A stretch of 46,976 nt of DNA, taken from an uncultured Lachnospiraceae bacterium (lineage in GTDB: Bacteria; Bacillota; Clostridia; Lachnospirales; Lachnospiraceae). The position numbers and the translations under genes were made by a program. Shown piece after piece: positions 15,384 to 25,213 of the stretch. The notes under the pieces were generated by a model, which searched no databases, had not been told where the DNA came from, and was given only the letters and a program-made list of their open reading frames with translations. Within the stretch, counting starts at the first letter, position 1; each line of letters begins with the position of its first letter. The stretch is taken from contig OMZJ01000041.1 in assembly GCA_900315495.1 (NCBI GenBank), positions 1 to 46,976 of the forward strand. The letters run 5' to 3'.

Positions 15384-16454
15384 ATGGCAGAAAATTACAA
15401 TATTCCGACACCGAAGAAAAATCCGCTCAGCGCGCAGGTCAACCTGAAAAAATTTGAAAAGGCAACGGAGTCTGAAAAGAAGCAGCAGGACGTCATGGCG
15501 CCCTCCCGCAGCTTCTTCTCCGACGGTATGCGCAAGCTGTTCCGCAACCCGCTGGCGATCTTCAGCCTGATTGTGATCATCGTGGTTCTTGCGCTGATCA
15601 TCATCGCCCCGATTGTCGTGCCCTACGGGTATGAACAGATCATCAGTGTCAACGGGCAGTCCGCATACGCGGTGAATCTCCTTCCCTTCCACTGGTCCGC
15701 CGCAGAGCAGCAGGCGATTGACGGCGGCGCAAAGCTTTTTCCGCACATCATGGGGACCGATGAGCTTGGCCGCGATTATTTTATCCGTGTCGTCTACGGC
15801 ACGAGAGTGTCTCTTCTGGTCGGCGTCTTCGCCAGCGTGATCTGCCTGATCATCGGAACGATCTACGGATCGATCGCCGGTTACGCGGGCGGCAAGGTCG
15901 ACCTGATCATGATGAGAATCGTCGATATCATCTATTCCCTCCCGGATCTTCTGATCATCATTCTGCTGTCCGTCGTGCTCAACCAGTACGATTTCAGCAG
16001 AGTCCCGGTGATCGGAAAACTCGGCACCAATATCATCTCCATGTTCATCGTCTTTGCCCTCCTGTACTGGGTCGGTATGGCGAGACAGGTCAGAGGACAG
16101 ATTCTGACCATCAAGCAGAATGACTATGTGCTGGCCGCGCGCAGCATCGGCGCGAAGCCGTCCGCGATCGTGCGCAAGCACATTATCCCGAACTGCATCA
16201 GCGTCATCATCATCATGACGGCGCAGCAGATTCCCTCCGCGATCTTCACAGAGTCCTACCTGTCCTTCCTCGGCCTGGGTGTTTCCCTCCCGATGCCTTC
16301 CCTCGGAAGTCTGGCCAATACGGCGCGCTCCGGAATGCAGTCCGCGCCCTGGCGGCTGGTGTTCCCGGCGGTGATGATCGTTCTGATCGTCCTTGCCTTC
16401 AACCTTCTCGGCGACGCGATGCGTGATGCGTTCGACCCGAGACTCAGACAGTGA
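15384..16454 (+). CDS. oppC: Oligopeptide ABC transporter permease OppC
   Basis: Second permease subunit, 356 residues. A cytoplasmic N-terminal part of about 50 residues precedes the first helix (LAIFSLIVIIVVLALIIIAPIVV). After a periplasm-facing loop come GTDELGRDYFIRVVYGTRVSL, the family signature, and five more helices, with the docking segment DYVLAARSIGAK and PNCISVIIIMTAQQIP. ATG 15384 has GAGGAGCC upstream. Its stop is separated from oppD by a short spacer carrying the oppD ribosome-binding site. Confidence 0.93.
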   Translation: MAENYNIPTPKKNPLSAQVNLKKFEKATESEKKQQDVMAPSRSFFSDGMRKLFRNPLAIFSLIVIIVVLALIIIAPIVVPYGYEQIISVNGQSAYAVNLLPFHWSAAEQQAIDGGAKLFPHIMGTDELGRDYFIRVVYGTRVSLLVGVFASVICLIIGTIYGSIAGYAGGKVDLIMMRIVDIIYSLPDLLIIILLSVVLNQYDFSRVPVIGKLGTNIISMFIVFALLYWVGMARQVRGQILTIKQNDYVLAARSIGAKPSAIVRKHIIPNCISVIIIMTAQQIPSAIFTESYLSFLGLGVSLPMPSLGSLANTARSGMQSAPWRLVFPAVMIVLIVLAFNLLGDAMRDAFDPRLRQ

Positions 16455-16471
16455 TCGGGAAAGGAGACGAA

Positions 16472-17565
<1,094 letters not shown>

Positions 17566-17569
<4 letters not shown>

Positions 17570-18561
17570 GTCAGGAATCCGTAAATACCGGAAAGGCGGG
17601 CAGAAGCGAGGTTCTGGTTGACGTCCGCAATCTGAAACAGTATTTTCCTGTCAAGGTCGGCTTCGCGAAAACCATTCCTCTGAAGGCCGTGGACGGCGTG
17701 AGTTTTCAGATCAAACCCGGCGAGACGCTGGGACTGGTCGGAGAATCCGGCTGCGGAAAAACGACGGTGGGCCGTTCGCTGCTGCGCTTGTATGAGCCAA
17801 CCGGCGGAGAATTCTACTTCGACGGGCAACTGGTCACGGACAAGAACATCCCGCAGCTGCGTAAGCGCATGCAGATGGTGTTCCAGGATCCGTACTCCTC
17901 GCTGGATCCGCGCATGACCGTCGAGGATATCATCGGGGAGCCGCTGGATGTGCATCATCTCTGCGCAAACCGGAAGGAGCGCCGCGACCGCGTGATCGAG
18001 CTGATGCGGACGGTCGGCCTGAATGAGGAGCATGCGACCCGCTATGCCCATGAGTTTTCCGGCGGCCAGAGACAGAGAATCGGCATCGCCAGAGCGCTGG
18101 CGGTCAATCCGGATTTCATCGTCTGTGATGAGCCGGTCTCCGCGCTGGATGTCTCCATTCAGGCACAGGTCATCAATATGTTTGAGGAGCTGCAGGAAAA
18201 GCTCGGCATTGCCTACCTCTTCATCGCCCATGACCTTCTGGTCATTCACCATATCTCCAGAAGAATTGCGGTCATGTATCTGGGCAAGATCGTGGAGATC
18301 GCCGACGCGGATGAGCTCAACAGCCATCCGATTCATCCGTACACACTTTCCCTGTTCTCCGCGGTTCCGATTCCGGATCCGGAGACGGCCAGAAAGAACA
18401 AGAGAATCATCCTGCAGGGCGATGTGCCGAGTCCGCTGCATATGCCGGGCGGATGTCCGTTCCACACCAGATGCCCCTATGCACAGGAGCGCTGCAAGAC
18501 AGAAGTGCCTGAGCTGAAGGACCGCGGAAACGGCCATTTCGTATCCTGTCTGCTCCGGTAA
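17566..18561 (+). CDS. oppF: Oligopeptide ABC transporter ATPase OppF
   Basis: Second ATPase of the importer, 331 residues. Visible motifs are Walker [10 protein letters not shown]-loop [12 protein letters not shown], signature FSGGQRQR, Walker B FIVCDEP, and IAHDLL. The C-terminal extension has [14 protein letters not shown], again a four-cysteine pattern. Translation is coupled to oppD by an ATGA overlap. The gene ends 324 nt before the binding-protein gene. Confidence 0.94.
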
Positions 18562-18885
18562 TCCGGTTCGCAGAGAATCAGAGAGGGAAGGTCTTTCCGG
18601 ACCGGGCAATTCATTTTTCAAAAAATCGGATCAGGAGATTCCCGCAATCCGATTCAAAAGGTAATATCCAGGCTGATTTCCGCCGCGGCCGGAATGTGCC
18701 TGTCCGGCCGGCAGGGTTTCTGCCGGCGGTGAGCAGTCTGATATTAATAATGGGGACAGGGACAGGGAAGATTCCCTGCCGTGTCTCCTGGGTTCGGTTC
18801 CCCGGACCCGACAGGCGCCGGAAGGCGTCTGAAGAAAGCGGCCGGACGCAATCCGGCTTGCCGCATTCACAAGGAGGATTAGACT
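18562..18885 (+). other. Intergenic region between oppF and the binding-protein gene, with hairpins
   Basis: No gene is visible. It holds an 8-bp inverted repeat (18624-18631 with 18647-18654), a GCCGGCAG/CTGCCGGC hairpin near 18709-18729, and a GACAGGGA/TCCCTG hairpin near 18759-18784. No convincing promoter or T-run follows them. This fits a polycistronic message with RNA hairpins that raise the amount of binding protein relative to the membrane subunits. A perfect AAGGAGG lies before the next ATG. Confidence 0.5.
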
Positions 18886-20637
18886 ATGAAGAAGCAGTTG
18901 ATGGCTGTCCTGATGTCTGCAAGCCTTGCTGCAGCAATGGTCACACCGGCTTTTGCTGAAGAGGCTTCCTCAGAGGCAGAGACGGAAGGCGAGGGAACAC
19001 CGCTCCGCTCAAAAGACTACGCACCGGACTGGTCTCATTATGATGAGCTGATCCACGAGATCCGCAGAGATACCGATCTTGAGGACCGCGAGGCTCTGAT
19101 GCATGAGGCAGAGGACATGCTGATGGATTCCGGCGCAGTGCTGCCGATCTATTATTACAATGACCTCTACCTGGAGAGACCGAACATCACCGGTACCTTC
19201 TCCACCGTTTTCGGCACAAAGTACTTCATGCACGCACAGCAGGACGGCCAGAATATGTCGGTCTTCAAGATCAACCTTGCCTCCGAGCCGGATCACCTCG
19301 ATCCGCAGCTCAACAGCACGGTTGACGGCGCTGCCCTTGCTGTACAGACATTTGCCGGCCTTTACACCGATGCCCTCAACGATGACGGAACCACCAGCAT
19401 TGTTCCGGATCTGGCGGACGGCGATCCGGAGTCGGTCGAGAATGACGACGGAACCGTGACCTATACGGTTCACATGAAGTCTGACCTGAAGTGGAGCGAC
19501 GGCTCTGTCCTGAATGCCAACGACGTTGTGTATTCCTGGAAGAGAGCGGCGGATCCGGCGACAGCGTCCGATTACTCTTACCTGTTCGATGTCTTCGCAA
19601 CCGGCGATGACGGCACCATCCTGGTTTCCGCACCGGATGACAACACCGTGGAGTTCACCCTCAACGGACCGTGCGCTTACCTCATGAACCTTCTTGCGTT
19701 CCCGGTGTTCAGACCGGTTCCGCAGGCAGCGATTGAGTCGGCTTCCGACTGGGAGACCAACCCGGGCTCCTGGGCAAACGAGGCAGGCTTTGTTTGCTCC
19801 GGCGCTTACCAGCTGCAGACCTGGAATCATGAAGAGTCCATGGTTTATGTGAAGAACCCGAACTATTGGGATGCTGACAACGTGACGGTGGATGAGCTCG
19901 ACTTCATGCTGAGCGCAGATGACACCGCAATCCTGGCTGCATATCAGGCAGGCGACATTGACTACGCGGACTCCGTTCCGATCAATGAGATCCAGAATCT
20001 CAAGGATACGGATGACTTCCACGTGGTTCCGAACCTGGGCACCTACTATGTATGCTTCAATGTCAACAGCGAGATGTTTGAGGGTCTGACTCCGGATCAG
20101 GCTGCTATGGTCCGCCGTGCACTCGGTCTTCTGATTGACCGTCAGTACATCGTCGACACCATCGGACAGACTGACCAGACGCCGGCAACCTCCTTCGTTC
20201 CGGAGGGCATGAGCGACGGCCACGGCGGCATCTTCAAGGAGAATGATGACGCTTACACCTTCCCGGTGGCAGATGCTGTCGGATACTATGAGAACAAGGT
20301 CGATGTCGACGGCGCGATCGAGCTTCTGAAGGAGGCCGGCTATGAGTTCGATGAGAACAATCAGCTCGCCGCTTCCAACCCGATCCACATCAATTACCTG
20401 ACCAACGATTCCTCCGGCCACACCGCAATCGCACAGGTCATCCAGCAGAATTTCGCAGTCATCGGCGTGACGATGGATATCAACGTTGAGGACTGGCAGA
20501 CATTCCTGAACGACAGAAAGTCCGGCAACTTCAATGTTGCCCGCGGTGGCTGGCTTGCGGATTATGATGACCCGATCAACATGCTGGAGATGTTTACTTC
20601 CGATTCCGGAAATAACGATCCGCAGCTCGGCAAGTAA
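18886..20637 (+). CDS. oppA: Peptide-binding protein (SBP family 5) with circularly permuted order
   Basis: Captures peptides outside the cell for oppBCDF. Residues 1-24 are a signal peptide ending AFA-EE with no lipobox cysteine, then an acidic linker. Residues 42-118 (KDYAPDWSHYDELI ... HEAEDMLMDSGAVLPIYYYND ... FGTKYFMHA) correspond to what is normally the C-terminal end of family-5 binding proteins. The usual N-terminal part starts only at residue 124 (VFKINLASEPDHLDPQLNS). The protein then runs through the normal order (WSDGSVLNANDVVYSWKR, GAYQLQTWNHEESMVYVKNPNYW) and stops after GGWLADYDDPINML ... NNDPQLGK, exactly where the relocated segment would normally continue. Total length, 583, is normal. 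No frameshift is visible. The start has AAGGAGG at ideal spacing. Confidence 0.9.
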   Translation: MKKQLMAVLMSASLAAAMVTPAFAEEASSEAETEGEGTPLRSKDYAPDWSHYDELIHEIRRDTDLEDREALMHEAEDMLMDSGAVLPIYYYNDLYLERPNITGTFSTVFGTKYFMHAQQDGQNMSVFKINLASEPDHLDPQLNSTVDGAALAVQTFAGLYTDALNDDGTTSIVPDLADGDPESVENDDGTVTYTVHMKSDLKWSDGSVLNANDVVYSWKRAADPATASDYSYLFDVFATGDDGTILVSAPDDNTVEFTLNGPCAYLMNLLAFPVFRPVPQAAIESASDWETNPGSWANEAGFVCSGAYQLQTWNHEESMVYVKNPNYWDADNVTVDELDFMLSADDTAILAAYQAGDIDYADSVPINEIQNLKDTDDFHVVPNLGTYYVCFNVNSEMFEGLTPDQAAMVRRALGLLIDRQYIVDTIGQTDQTPATSFVPEGMSDGHGGIFKENDDAYTFPVADAVGYYENKVDVDGAIELLKEAGYEFDENNQLAASNPIHINYLTNDSSGHTAIAQVIQQNFAVIGVTMDINVEDWQTFLNDRKSGNFNVARGGWLADYDDPINMLEMFTSDSGNNDPQLGK

Positions 20638-20705
20638 TCATTGGGAAGAGGGCGGCCTCTGACCGCCGTCCGAATCGCCGGGTCGGATCCGGCAGACACA
20701 GATAC

Positions 20706-20744
20706 AAACTCCTGCAGCGAAGGCACGGCTGCGGGAGTTTTTTT
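20706..20744 (+). terminator. Terminator of the opp operon
   Basis: Thirteen-base arms (20706-20718 and 20728-20740) with one mismatch enclose a 9-nt loop, and the T-run extends to 20744. It ends the opp unit. Confidence 0.88.
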
Positions 20745-20871
20745 ATGCCAGGAAACGTCCGGACTCCCTGCGGCAGCACAGCTTCTATGATCTGTATCTC
20801 CAAAAGACCTGCGGCCGTCCTGTGAACGCATGGACGGGGATATTTGGGCAATCCATGCGGATTCGGCACAG

Positions 20872-20913
20872 GGGGCTCTGTGAATGCATGGAGGGGCTCT
20901 GTGAATGCATGGA
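20872..20913 (+). repeat. Perfect 21-bp tandem repeat (two units)
   Basis: The unit GGGGCTCTGTGAATGCATGGA occurs twice in a row (20872-20892 and 20893-20913). A diverged copy of its GTGAATGCATGGA core is at 20822-20834 and an inverted, imperfect one at 20852-20869; 20827-20834 and 20852-20859 form a perfect 8-bp stem. The cluster lies directly upstream of the sugar-transporter control region. No gene is seen in 20638-21067. Confidence 0.85.
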
Positions 20914-20930
20914 CAGGGCACTTTTTGCGC

Positions 20931-20994
20931 CTTAAAAATCCGCACATCCTCCTTTAAAAAATACGTTCCGGCTGAAGCACTGGGCCGGTATACT
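20931..20994 (+). promoter_or_regulatory. Activator-type promoter of the sugar permease operon
   Basis: Two A-tract repeats (TTAAAAA at 20932 and at 20954, 22 bp apart) precede a TATACT box at 20989-20994. The -35 position (TTCCGG, 20966-20971) matches the consensus poorly. The same arrangement stands before the binding-protein gene at 26999-27062. Paired direct repeats about 21 bp apart next to a weak -35 fit binding by an AraC-type activator. Confidence 0.6.
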
Positions 20995-21067
20995 GCAGTC
21001 AGAAAGTAAAACCCCGGGCGGTCCGGCGGGACCGAAAAACGGCGGCAGAGGTACAGAGGGAGGCATT

Positions 21068-21979
21068 ATGGCAAAGAACAGCAGTCCCGCAGTCGGGAAA
21101 AGGAAACATGGGATCGACTGGGTCGCGCTCCGGTTCATCGCACCGGCGCTGATTCTCTATGTGCTGTTTATCATCGTTCCGACGATCAACAGCTTCTACT
21201 ACAGCTTTACGTCCTGGGACGGCATCAGCCCCACCATTCACTGGATCGGGCTGCGGAACTATCAGGAAATCCTGTCGAGCTCCCGCTTCCACAATGCGCT
21301 GAAAAACACCTTCATCCTGACGCTTTTTGTGTCGGTGCTGGAAAATGCCATCGCGCTGGCGCTGGCGCTTCTGGTCGACAATGTGCGCTGGGGCAAGAAT
21401 TTCTTCCGCAGCTTCCTGTACATTCCGGTGCTGATCTCCGGCATTGTCTCCGGCTTTATCTGGAAGATCATGTACAACTACAATTTCGGTGTGATCAACA
21501 ACATGCTGATGCAGATCGGCCTGGGAAATTTCCGCCAAGACTGGCTGGGCAACACGCACCTGACCCTCATCTCCATCGGCGTGGTCCTGATCTGGAAGAG
21601 CGCAGGCTATTACATGATCATCTACCTGGCATCGTTGCAGAGCGTCTCCACCGACGTGCTGGAGGCAGCGGAGATTGACGGTGCGGGTCCCTGGCAGAAA
21701 TTCCGCCGCATCACGCTTCCCCTGATTTCCGGCGCGTTCACCATCAACTTCACGCTTTCCCTGATCAACGGCCTGAAGGTCTTCGACCAGATCAACGTGA
21801 TGACGGACGGCGGTCCCGGATTCAACAGTGAGACCATGGTCTATCTGCTCTATAAAGTCGGATTTAATGAAGGCCGGCAGGGCTTCGGCACTGCGGTCGG
21901 CGTGGTTCTTCTGCTGATCATTGTGGTCCTGAATTCGATTCAGCAGAAAATCCTCAGAAGCAGGGAGGTGCAGCTGTAA
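21068..21979 (+). CDS. Carbohydrate ABC transporter permease (MalF/UgpA type)
   Basis: A 303-residue membrane subunit of a sugar importer with six predicted helices. The opening APALILYVLFIIVPTINSFYYSFTSWDG is typical, and the ATPase-docking EAA loop reads EAAEIDGAGPWQKFRRITLPLI (about residues 198-219). The C-terminal segment FDQINVMTDGGPGFNSETMVYLLY is also characteristic. The start ATG has GAGGGAGGC upstream. The stop TAA shares one base with the next start. No ATPase gene is present, so a shared MsmX/MsmK-type ATPase elsewhere must power it, as is common in Bacillota. Confidence 0.93.
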   Translation: MAKNSSPAVGKRKHGIDWVALRFIAPALILYVLFIIVPTINSFYYSFTSWDGISPTIHWIGLRNYQEILSSSRFHNALKNTFILTLFVSVLENAIALALALLVDNVRWGKNFFRSFLYIPVLISGIVSGFIWKIMYNYNFGVINNMLMQIGLGNFRQDWLGNTHLTLISIGVVLIWKSAGYYMIIYLASLQSVSTDVLEAAEIDGAGPWQKFRRITLPLISGAFTINFTLSLINGLKVFDQINVMTDGGPGFNSETMVYLLYKVGFNEGRQGFGTAVGVVLLLIIVVLNSIQQKILRSREVQL

Positions 21980-22815
21980 TGGAAAGCAAGAGAAGAGTCA
22001 GACCGAGGGATTTCGTCCTCTTTGCGGTGGCTGTCTTTGTCGGAATTCTGTTCATCTATCCGATTTACTTCGCCTTTATCTCGGCATTCAAGAGCAACGG
22101 AGACATCCTCAAGAATCCGTCTGGATTCCCAACCTCTCTGTATGTGCAGAACTACGTTGATCTGTTCCAGCAGTCGGATTTCTTCACCGCGATCTGGCAT
22201 ACGGTTGTGCTGACGGTTGTGTCGGAGGTTCTGATCGTCGTCATCGTCCCGATGGCGGCCTACGGAATCGAGCGGCGGCCCGGAAAGTTCACGAAGTTCT
22301 GCTACAGCTTCTTCCTGGCCGGCATGATGATTCCGTTCCATCTGTACATGTTCACCCTCTTCAAGGAGATGAAGACCTTCCACATCTTCGGCAATTTCAT
22401 CGGCCCGATCGTCTGCTATATCTCCGGTTCCGTCGGATTCGGAACGCTTCTGTACTGCAGCTTCCTGAAGGGCATTCCGATGGACATCGAGGAGGCCGCG
22501 CAGATTGACGGATGCACCCCGTTCCAGACCTTCTGGAAAGTGACCTTCCCGCTTCTCGGACCGTGTACTGGTTCCATGGTGATCCTGAACGGCCTCGGCA
22601 TCTGGAATGATTATCTGATGCCCTATCTGGTGCTGCCAAGCAATCAGGCAAAGACGATCACGGTCGAGATTGCAAGCTTCGTCGGCCAGTATTCCGCCCG
22701 CTGGGACATTGTCTTTGCCGGCACCGTGATTTCCATCGTTCCGGCACTGGCCATCTTCGTTGCCTTCCAGAAGTACTTTGTCAAGGGGATCACGGCAGGA
22801 GCGGCAAAGGGCTGA
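21979..22815 (+). CDS. Carbohydrate ABC transporter permease (MalG/UgpE type)
   Basis: The second membrane subunit, 278 residues with six helices. The EAA loop reads EEAAQIDGCTPFQTFWKVTFPLL, and the C-terminus FQKYFVKGITAGAAKG is the family's typical end. The start overlaps the previous stop by one base (TAATG) with AGGGAGGTG upstream, so the two permeases are made together. The operon contains neither the binding protein, which is at 27167, nor an ATPase. Confidence 0.94.
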   Translation: MESKRRVRPRDFVLFAVAVFVGILFIYPIYFAFISAFKSNGDILKNPSGFPTSLYVQNYVDLFQQSDFFTAIWHTVVLTVVSEVLIVVIVPMAAYGIERRPGKFTKFCYSFFLAGMMIPFHLYMFTLFKEMKTFHIFGNFIGPIVCYISGSVGFGTLLYCSFLKGIPMDIEEAAQIDGCTPFQTFWKVTFPLLGPCTGSMVILNGLGIWNDYLMPYLVLPSNQAKTITVEIASFVGQYSARWDIVFAGTVISIVPALAIFVAFQKYFVKGITAGAAKG

Positions 22816-23113
22816 TTTCACCCCCGCGCTGGCAGAAACCTTCGTCAGTCTGAAGAAGGTTTTCCGGGCAGACAGAAATCCCCCCCCTGCGCCGGCGGAG
22901 AATCAACCCGGAGGGGCAGAAATGCCCGGCGGCGAAAAGACAGATGGCACGGCATCGGAAATCTGCTTCGGCAGGAGGAAAACACCGCACAGAGAATTTG
23001 TGGAATGAAACCATTCAGACAGGCAGGAACGCCCCGCATCGGGCCGCTCCTGCCTGATTTTCTGCGTTTCTTGAAATGGCCGGGCCTTTGCGCCTTGAGA
23101 AAGCAGGACGCAT
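22816..23113 (+). terminator. Intergenic region with terminator between the permeases and the sensor kinase
   Basis: A perfect 9-bp outer stem (23020-23028 with 23048-23056) with an inner GCCC/GGGC stem is followed by ATTTTC and should end the permease message. Closer to the permease stop, GAAACCTTC (22835-22843) pairs with 22855-22864, but without a T-run. No gene is seen here. Confidence 0.7.
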
Positions 23114-23143
23114 TTGACCCGGCGCAAAGTTCTGCGATATAAT
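23114..23143 (+). promoter_or_regulatory. Promoter of the sensor kinase / response regulator operon
   Basis: TTGACC (23114-23119), 18 bp, TATAAT (23138-23143), giving a start near 23150. It lacks the A-tract repeats found at the two transport promoters, suggesting constitutive expression of the regulators. Its position rules out kinase start codons upstream of about 23150. Confidence 0.75.
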
Positions 23144-23257
23144 ATTTTTAGTCTGACGAATCAAAAAGAACGGCGGCAGCGCAGGCCTGGACGGACTGCC
23201 GGGCGGGTGCCGCCGCTTTCAGGGGGAAAATCCGGTCGGGAAAGTGCCGGTGAGACC

Positions 23258-25213
23258 ATGGGAAAAGAGAAAAGAACCAGAGGCAGAGGGAACGGAAGAC
23301 AATCCGGCCCCGGAGCGCCCGGGAGAAGTGCAGAAAAGAGAAGGCACCGCACGCTTTCTCTGTACCAGCGCTTTGCGCTGACGATGATTGCGGCGGGGAT
23401 CCTCCCCATGCTGATTGTTTCCATCGTGCTGCTCTCGAGAATGCGCAGCGAGTTTACGGAATCCCTGAACGACAATTATCTGTCTGCTGCCCGTTACCTG
23501 TCCTACCGCGTGGATGACGTGCTGGAAAACGTGGATACAGCGTCCCAATATCTGTACAGCTATGACGACGGGACAGACCGGAACAGCACGGCGGATTATG
23601 ATACCATCCGGCAGATCCTCTCCGGGGAAAACTACGATTACAGTGAGCGGAAGGAAGAGACCGCGTCGGCGATGACCCGTTTCCTTTCGACACTTACGGA
23701 CAGCACAACAGATATCTTTGCCGCACATTTCATCTGTAATTCGGAGGAGACCGGCACACGGAGTTTTCACTACAGCCCGTACAGCACCTACCTGGAGAAT
23801 GAGGATCTGTTCCGCAGCGAGGTCGGCTGGAGCCGCCTAGACCGGGAAGACCGGAAGCTGATCCTGATTCCGCCGCACAGCTCGGACTATTTTGCAACAA
23901 AGGGGAACCGGGTCTTCACGGTCGCGCGGAATTATTATGACATCCGCGGGGCAGTGGGACAGGAAAAATACGTGGGCACGCTGTATCTGGACGTCTTTTA
24001 CAACCGGCTTTCGGGGATGCTGCAGTCCATGACGCAAAACGGTGCGGATGCCATTGTGATGGCGGACGGGAACGGCGTGTGCTATTACGCCGGGAATGTG
24101 TCCGGACCGGATCAGAGTACGGCGGATTCGCTCATCGGCGTGAATCTCTCAGAGACCGGGCAGGTCCCCACCAGCAGCGGGGCAGTCCAGGTCATCTCCG
24201 CCGGCCCGGGGACCTACGGCTGCCGGATTTACCTTCTGGTTGATACGGTCAGCGCCTTCCGCCAGATCTCTTCCCTGCAGCTTCTGGCGGTCGCCCTGCT
24301 GGGCATCAGTATCGGGATTCTGATCCTCGCCTCCACATTATTCTCGCGGCAGCTGACCAGGCCGATCCGGCGCATGATGGATTCTCTGGCACAGATCGGA
24401 CAGGGCAATTTCGACCTCAGCCTGCCGATGGAGCGAAACGATGAAATCGGCGTGCTCTCGGAACGGTTTAACGAAATGTCCCGTGAGCTGAAGAAATACA
24501 TCAACCAGAGCTATCTGGCCAGAATGCGGCAGACGGAGGCAGAGCTCACGGCGCTTCGCTCGCAGATTTATCCGCATTTTCTCTACAATACGCTGGAGAT
24601 CATCCGGATGACGGCTGTGGAGAACAGCGACGAGCCGGTGGCGGAGATGCTGGAGGCGCTCTCCGAGCAGATCCACTACCTGATCGGCCCGGTCGGAGAC
24701 AAGGTGCCGCTCTCCCGGGAACTCGATATCGTGCAGAAATACATCTACCTGCTCAACTGCCGCATCCATGGCAAGGTGACCCTGGAAATCAATGCGCCGG
24801 AAGCGGCTCGCATCGAGGTGCCGCGGCTGATTCTGCAGCCGATCGCGGAGAATGCGTATGTGCACGGCATCCGGCCGAAAAACGGCAGCGGGATCATTCA
24901 TATCGACGCACTGCGGCAGGGGGATGACTGTGTGATTTCAGTGATGGATAACGGGTCCGGGATGGATGAAGCTGCCCTGCAGGGGATCCGGGAACTTCTG
25001 GCGGGCAACCGGCCGGGGATCAAGAACCAGGACAACTGGCAGAGCATCGGGCTGAAGAATGTGCACGACCGGATCCGCTATCTGTACGGGGATTCCTATG
25101 GCGTCACGGTGCAGTCTACACCGGGGATCGGTACCATTGTCGAAGTCCGGCTGCCTTTCCGTACCATATCAGGAGGAGAAGAGAATCATGCTGACAATGA
25201 TTCTGGCAGATGA
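23258..25213 (+). CDS. YesM-type sensor histidine kinase
   Basis: Membrane sensor for an extracellular, probably sugar, signal. In 651 residues: basic cytoplasmic start, membrane helix at about 38-60, a large extracellular sensing region to about 338, second helix at about 340-362, HAMP domain, then the His_kinase domain with QIYPHFLYNTLE (phosphorylated His440) and an ATPase domain with ENAYVHG (Asn532) and DNGSGMD. This layout is that of the YesM/LytS-like group, usually paired with AraC-type regulators next to sugar transporters. The ATG at 23258 is used; the open frame starts at 23114 but that overlaps the promoter -35. The ribosome-binding site is weak. The 3' end overlaps the regulator gene by 26 bp. 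Confidence 0.92.
   Translation: MGKEKRTRGRGNGRQSGPGAPGRSAEKRRHRTLSLYQRFALTMIAAGILPMLIVSIVLLSRMRSEFTESLNDNYLSAARYLSYRVDDVLENVDTASQYLYSYDDGTDRNSTADYDTIRQILSGENYDYSERKEETASAMTRFLSTLTDSTTDIFAAHFICNSEETGTRSFHYSPYSTYLENEDLFRSEVGWSRLDREDRKLILIPPHSSDYFATKGNRVFTVARNYYDIRGAVGQEKYVGTLYLDVFYNRLSGMLQSMTQNGADAIVMADGNGVCYYAGNVSGPDQSTADSLIGVNLSETGQVPTSSGAVQVISAGPGTYGCRIYLLVDTVSAFRQISSLQLLAVALLGISIGILILASTLFSRQLTRPIRRMMDSLAQIGQGNFDLSLPMERNDEIGVLSERFNEMSRELKKYINQSYLARMRQTEAELTALRSQIYPHFLYNTLEIIRMTAVENSDEPVAEMLEALSEQIHYLIGPVGDKVPLSRELDIVQKYIYLLNCRIHGKVTLEINAPEAARIEVPRLILQPIAENAYVHGIRPKNGSGIIHIDALRQGDDCVISVMDNGSGMDEAALQGIRELLAGNRPGIKNQDNWQSIGLKNVHDRIRYLYGDSYGVTVQSTPGIGTIVEVRLPFRTISGGEENHADNDSGR

Noticed and set aside
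23007..23016. A further copy of the dinB leader repeat near 23007 (GAAACCATT)
   Set aside because: Only nine bases match and the following sequence belongs to an unrelated terminator stem.
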